Shown in pieces: positions 25,591-27,874 of a DNA stretch of 27,874 nt. The DNA is from a virus. Position 1 is the stretch's first letter; the number at the start of each line of letters is the position of its first letter. The notes under the pieces were generated by a model. It was not told the DNA's origin. It ran no database searches and was given only the letters and a program-made list of their open reading frames with translations. The position numbers were made by a program, and so were the translations under genes. The stretch is taken from positions 1 to 27,874 of the IMG/VR virus record IMGVR_UViG_3300021364_000131, one strand, 5' to 3'.

Positions 25591-26633
25591 TTTAAATCAG
25601 CTGCTGTTAGTGCAGGGAGATTTTTCATCCGAGACTTCATCTCATTCATTTCAGCTTCTGGAAGTGGGATCATACCTGCATCCGCAAGCATACCATCTTC
25701 ACCCCAATGCTTTGTCCACTCGGTCATATATTCCTTAACACCAGGAACAACATCGACATGTGCATGTTTTACATAGAAATAGAGTGATCTTGAAATTGAG
25801 TAGTCACCATCAGCAATTGCGTCAAAGGTGGGTGCACTACCATCAACAACGGCACCTTCAAGTACATCACTGTTCTGATCAAGATAAGAGAAACCAAAGA
25901 TACCATATGTGCCTGTATCCTCTTGCAGTTTCTGAACAATTAAGTTGTCCTGCTCACCGGCTTCGATGTAGGCACCGTCAGTGCGCATTGCACGACAAAC
26001 TTTAGCCTTTTCACCGGCAGCTTTTAGAGCTGCTTTAGCTAAAGCATCTTTTTTACAGTATCCTTTTTCATTAACCATTTCTACGAATGAGGCACGAGTA
26101 CCAGAAGTAGTCGGAGGACCCATTACACGAATTGGAATGTTTGGAAGATCTGGATTGATTTGATTCCAATGTGTGAACGGATTATCAATCCATTCAGTAG
26201 TGTTCCAATCTCTAATCTCACCAGCAGGCACTTTTGCTGTTAGTGCTTTACCTAAGTCTGCTTTAGAGATGTTAAGAGGTTGTGCGTCTTTTGCGTAAGC
26301 AACGACAATACCGTCATAACCAACTTTGATTTCGGTAACGGCAATACCATTTGCTGTACAATACTCAAGTTCTTTTACTTTCATACGTGAAGAAGCATTT
26401 CCAATATCAATATATTCAGTGCCTATACCTTGACAGACGCCTTTTTTACCTACAGAGGATCCTCCTGATTCCACAACAGGTGTATTAAAAGAAGGATTAT
26501 TTCCTAATTGCTCTGCTACGATAGTAGCAAAGGGCAGGACAGTAGAAGATCCTGCGATTGAAACATATTCTCTAGCATAAGCGGCGCTAGAAACCAATGA
26601 AGCAGCTACAGCTGCAAAGATAAGTTTTCTCAT
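25587..26633 (-). CDS. pstS: phosphate-binding periplasmic protein PstS
   Basis: 348 residues. The signal peptide is RKLIFAAVAASLVSSAAYA. The phosphate-contact motif IAGSSTVLPFATIVAEQL (26-43) and ESGGSSVGKKGVCQGIG are intact, as is MGPPTTSGTRASFVEMV. It feeds inorganic phosphate to the host PstCAB transporter, and no phage permease gene is visible here. Marine cyanophages and pelagic phages carry pstS as an auxiliary metabolic gene. A PhoB-type box and -10 lie upstream, indicating host control by phosphate starvation. Length and layout are normal for the family. Confidence 0.96.
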   Translation of the reverse strand: MRKLIFAAVAASLVSSAAYAREYVSIAGSSTVLPFATIVAEQLGNNPSFNTPVVESGGSSVGKKGVCQGIGTEYIDIGNASSRMKVKELEYCTANGIAVTEIKVGYDGIVVAYAKDAQPLNISKADLGKALTAKVPAGEIRDWNTTEWIDNPFTHWNQINPDLPNIPIRVMGPPTTSGTRASFVEMVNEKGYCKKDALAKAALKAAGEKAKVCRAMRTDGAYIEAGEQDNLIVQKLQEDTGTYGIFGFSYLDQNSDVLEGAVVDGSAPTFDAIADGDYSISRSLYFYVKHAHVDVVPGVKEYMTEWTKHWGEDGMLADAGMIPLPEAEMNEMKSRMKNLPALTAADLK

Positions 26634-26653
26634 TTTTATCTCCCTAATAAAAT

Positions 26654-26676
26654 GTGAGGACGTTGATCGTCCTCAC
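26654..26676 (-). promoter_or_regulatory. 5' leader hairpin of pstS mRNA (possible terminator)
   Basis: Stem GTGAGGACG/CGTCCTCAC with a 5-nt loop. It begins 7-8 nt after the -10 box, so it would be the first structure of the transcript. It is followed by ATTTTATTAGG on the minus strand and TTTTT on the plus strand. It might stabilise the 5' end, or stop read-through from the upstream tRNA unit. Confidence 0.7.
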
Positions 26677-26683
26677 TTTTTAA

Positions 26684-26717
26684 ATTATAGCAAAAATATG
26701 TTACAATTTTATGACAT
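26684..26717 (-). promoter_or_regulatory. pstS promoter with Pho box
   Basis: On the minus strand ATGTCAT (26717-26711), four As, then TTGTAAC (26706-26700), 10 bp, and TATAAT (26689-26684). Against the E. coli two-repeat box CTGTCAT-N4-CTGTCAT this keeps TGTCATAAAA and TGT, 14 of 18 bases to the E. coli pstS form as I recall it. The 10-bp distance to the -10 is right for PhoB replacing a -35. Confidence 0.78.
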
Positions 26718-26727
26718 TTAAAAAATT

Positions 26728-26812
26728 TGGCTCTGGGAGAAGGACTCGAACCTCCACGCCTCACGGCACACGAGAAACAATCGTGCGTGTCTGCCATTTC
26801 CACCACCCCAGA
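26728..26812 (-). tRNA. Leu-shaped tRNA with Asn-type anticodon GTT, CCA encoded
   Basis: An 85-nt cloverleaf. Acceptor TCTGGGG/TCCCAGA (first pair T-A, last G-T), discriminator G, CCA. The D arm GTGGAAATGGCAGACAC is the usual tRNA-Leu form. The anticodon stem CACGA/TCGTG has loop TTGTTTC, so positions 34-36 are GTT. A long variable arm GCC-GTGA-GGC is followed by the T arm GGAGG-TTCGAGT-CCTTC. T1-A72, G73 and GTT are features of tRNA-Asn, whereas the D arm and the variable arm are Leu-like. Position 37 is T, although a purine is the rule. It begins 7 nt after the stop of the synthetase-like gene. The tRNA fold is clear; the isotype is open. Confidence 0.85.
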
Positions 26813-26819
26813 GTTGTAA

Positions 26820-27659
26820 TTAAGCAGCTTTTGCTAATTCAAGAGTGTCTAAGGCAGCTATCATACGGGTCATTCCAATACCTCCTCCAACGCGAGGGAA
26901 GAAGTCAAACTCTAAAAACTTTTCTAATTCAGCTTCAACTCGCTCTTTGGTAAAAAGTTTATACAGTAGTTCACTGTACTCACCGTTAGTAATTGTATGG
27001 AAAGTATCTCGCATCATGTCAACATCAGTGCTTCTCTCTGCTGACCCAATTGTTTCCATGCCTCCAAGAATTACATCAATCTTTTTAGAGTGAACTCCGT
27101 CTTCATAACGACTCATGTTCCAGAAGGGAGAGGTCATCTCAGGAAAGTCCGTAATCATTGCAGAACCAAACTGCTTATACATAGCAGTTTCGTGTTCAGC
27201 TTCCATTTCGGTATCTGCACTAATACCAAAATGTTCCTGCCATTCTGCATATGTTTTCTCTGTTGGTTTATCAAACCCAAGATAATCACACAGCTCATAT
27301 TCCATGGCCTTAAGATCATCAATCGTACCAGGGAATTCAAATTCAAACATTGGAAAGATTATATCATGCCTACCAGGAATTGCGTTTGGCTCCTGTCTGT
27401 ATGAAGTCGAGACACAAAAAAAGCCCTCTGAATCGGGCTGGGATAACAGTTCATGTTCTAACCACATCTGGCCAGTTTGGGGAAGAGGCCAAACTTCTCC
27501 TGCGTAGTTATATGTGGCTACGTTAAAGGGGTCTTCACAAGCTGCAAGAATAGAGAGTCGATTTTGGGTGTGAACCTCTTTAAAACCTTTATCCATAAAA
27601 AAAGACCTTAAAAGGTCTACAGAGTGAGTGAATTTTGTGGGAGAAATTAGTTGAGTCAT
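26820..27659 (-). CDS. stand-alone class II aminoacyl-tRNA-synthetase-like core
   Basis: 279 residues from the ATG at 27659 with AAGGAAA upstream. The order is that of the Asp/Asn/Lys class II core: early helix and strand FFMDKGFKEVHTQNRL (20-35), PLPQTGQMWLEHELL (58-72, like PQSPQ of AspRS/AsnRS), and motif 2 STSYRQEPNAIPGRHDIIFP (84-103) with Arg88/Glu90. Then VILGGMETIGSAERS (196-210) and motif 3 RVGGGIGMTRMIAAL (256-270, Arg265). The N-terminal OB anticodon-binding domain is missing. Such truncated relatives include AsnA-type asparagine synthetases and other ligases, so the product may be a free amino acid or an aminoacylated acceptor. A tRNA gene follows directly. Confidence 0.85.
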   Translation of the reverse strand: MTQLISPTKFTHSVDLLRSFFMDKGFKEVHTQNRLSILAACEDPFNVATYNYAGEVWPLPQTGQMWLEHELLSQPDSEGFFCVSTSYRQEPNAIPGRHDIIFPMFEFEFPGTIDDLKAMEYELCDYLGFDKPTEKTYAEWQEHFGISADTEMEAEHETAMYKQFGSAMITDFPEMTSPFWNMSRYEDGVHSKKIDVILGGMETIGSAERSTDVDMMRDTFHTITNGEYSELLYKLFTKERVEAELEKFLEFDFFPRVGGGIGMTRMIAALDTLELAKAA

Positions 27660-27709
27660 ATTGTTTCCTTTCAACAGTTAAGATTGATTTATTGCACACA
27701 AATTAACCA

Positions 27710-27738
27710 ATTATAGTTGAAAGATGAGCATAGTGCAA
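27710..27738 (-). promoter_or_regulatory. sigma70-type promoter TTGCAC-17-TATAAT
   Basis: The -35 TTGCAC (27738-27733), a 17-bp spacer and a perfect -10 TATAAT (27715-27710) give a leader of about 45 nt for the synthetase-like gene. An inverted repeat GCATAGT/ACTATGC (27728-27734 and 27753-27759) overlaps the -35 and may be an operator or the upstream gene's terminator stem. Confidence 0.7.
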
Positions 27739-27761
27739 ATTTATTTAATAAGACTATGCTA

Positions 27762-27874
27762 TCATTCTCTATCAGTTCTCTCTGGCATCGTGAACAGTGC
27801 TTTTACAAAATCGTTTTCATAACTCGGATTTCTAGCAAACACTACCCATCTATAACCCATACCCTTTGTCCAAG
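27762..27874 (-). CDS. 3' end of an unrecognised gene
   Basis: One frame is open from the window edge to a TGA at 27764-27762: WTKGMGYRWVVFARNPSYEN, then DFVKALFTMPERTDRE. The other two frames have stops. The fragment is basic and aromatic, without a named motif. The product lies mainly outside the window. Confidence 0.55.
   Translation of the reverse strand, partial: WTKGMGYRWVVFARNPSYENDFVKALFTMPERTDRE

Noticed and set aside
27090-27507. Plus-strand frames opposite the synthetase-like gene
   Set aside because: They are antisense to a gene with clear class II motifs and have no plausible start signals.
1-27874. CRISPR arrays, insertion sequences, integrases or attachment sites
   Set aside because: I saw no regularly spaced direct repeats, transposase or recombinase motifs, or duplicated tRNA ends. 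The window looks like a lytic phage region.

Overview
The window looks like part of the genome of a large T4-type marine myovirus that infects a Gram-negative heterotroph such as a SAR11- or methylotroph-like bacterium. This host assignment is inference. The evidence is AT-rich sequence, essentially every gene on the minus strand in tightly overlapping runs (ATGA, TAATG), T4-type late promoter motifs (TATAAATA), a virus-borne tRNA cluster with encoded CCA ends, an overlapping spanin pair, and typical marine-phage cargo: pstS, hsp20, UvsE, an Nei/Fpg glycosylase, a radical SAM protein and several SGNH hydrolases. Clear sigma70-type promoters, a PhoB-type box and many signal peptides fit a Gram-negative host. 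No terminase, capsid, tail-sheath or replication gene is in the window, so the virus family is not proven.

Layout, read right to left in the direction of transcription. (1) 27874-25378: end of an unknown gene, a stand-alone class II aminoacyl-tRNA-synthetase-like catalytic core, an odd long-arm tRNA directly after it, then pstS behind a Pho box and a small coupled gene, ending in a terminator. (2) 25255-20987: a lysis and envelope block with i-spanin, overlapping o-spanin, membrane or coiled-coil proteins, and a run of exported proteins with pilin-like and pilus-chaperone-like looks. (3) 20977-17874: coiled-coil membrane protein, likely virion protein behind a late-type promoter, exported nuclease, small membrane proteins, an Ala/Pro/Lys-rich protein and an EF-hand membrane protein. 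(4) 17815-16188: UvsE and an SGNH protein, closed by a terminator that overlaps the next promoter. (5) 16110-13336: small, very basic proteins interleaved with a sulfotransferase-like gene and unknowns. (6) 13339-9083: methyltransferase, lipase, zinc-ribbon protein, second sulfotransferase-like gene, SGNH protein, basic protein and a DNA glycosylase with a zincless finger. (7) 8948-5164: small conserved phage protein, adenine phosphoribosyltransferase, SprT-like protein, radical SAM protein, unknown, SGNH protein. (8) 5004-3735: SWIM protein, ManC/PMI-type cupin, cell-wall hydrolase and membrane protein with unusually long overlaps. (9) 3644-2305: Hsp20, four tiny genes, and an exported small protein. 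(10) 2204-1: small unknown genes, four tRNAs, and a fourth SGNH protein cut by the window edge.

How the genes may work together: PstS would raise phosphate uptake under host PhoB control, and Apt would salvage adenine. UvsE, the glycosylase and the exported nuclease act on DNA. The hydrolase and spanins open the envelope. The SGNH, sulfotransferase, methyltransferase, cupin and radical SAM genes suggest modification of a glycan or peptide, perhaps on the virion or cell surface. The most unusual item is the synthetase-like gene with its adjacent Leu-shaped tRNA carrying an Asn-type anticodon.
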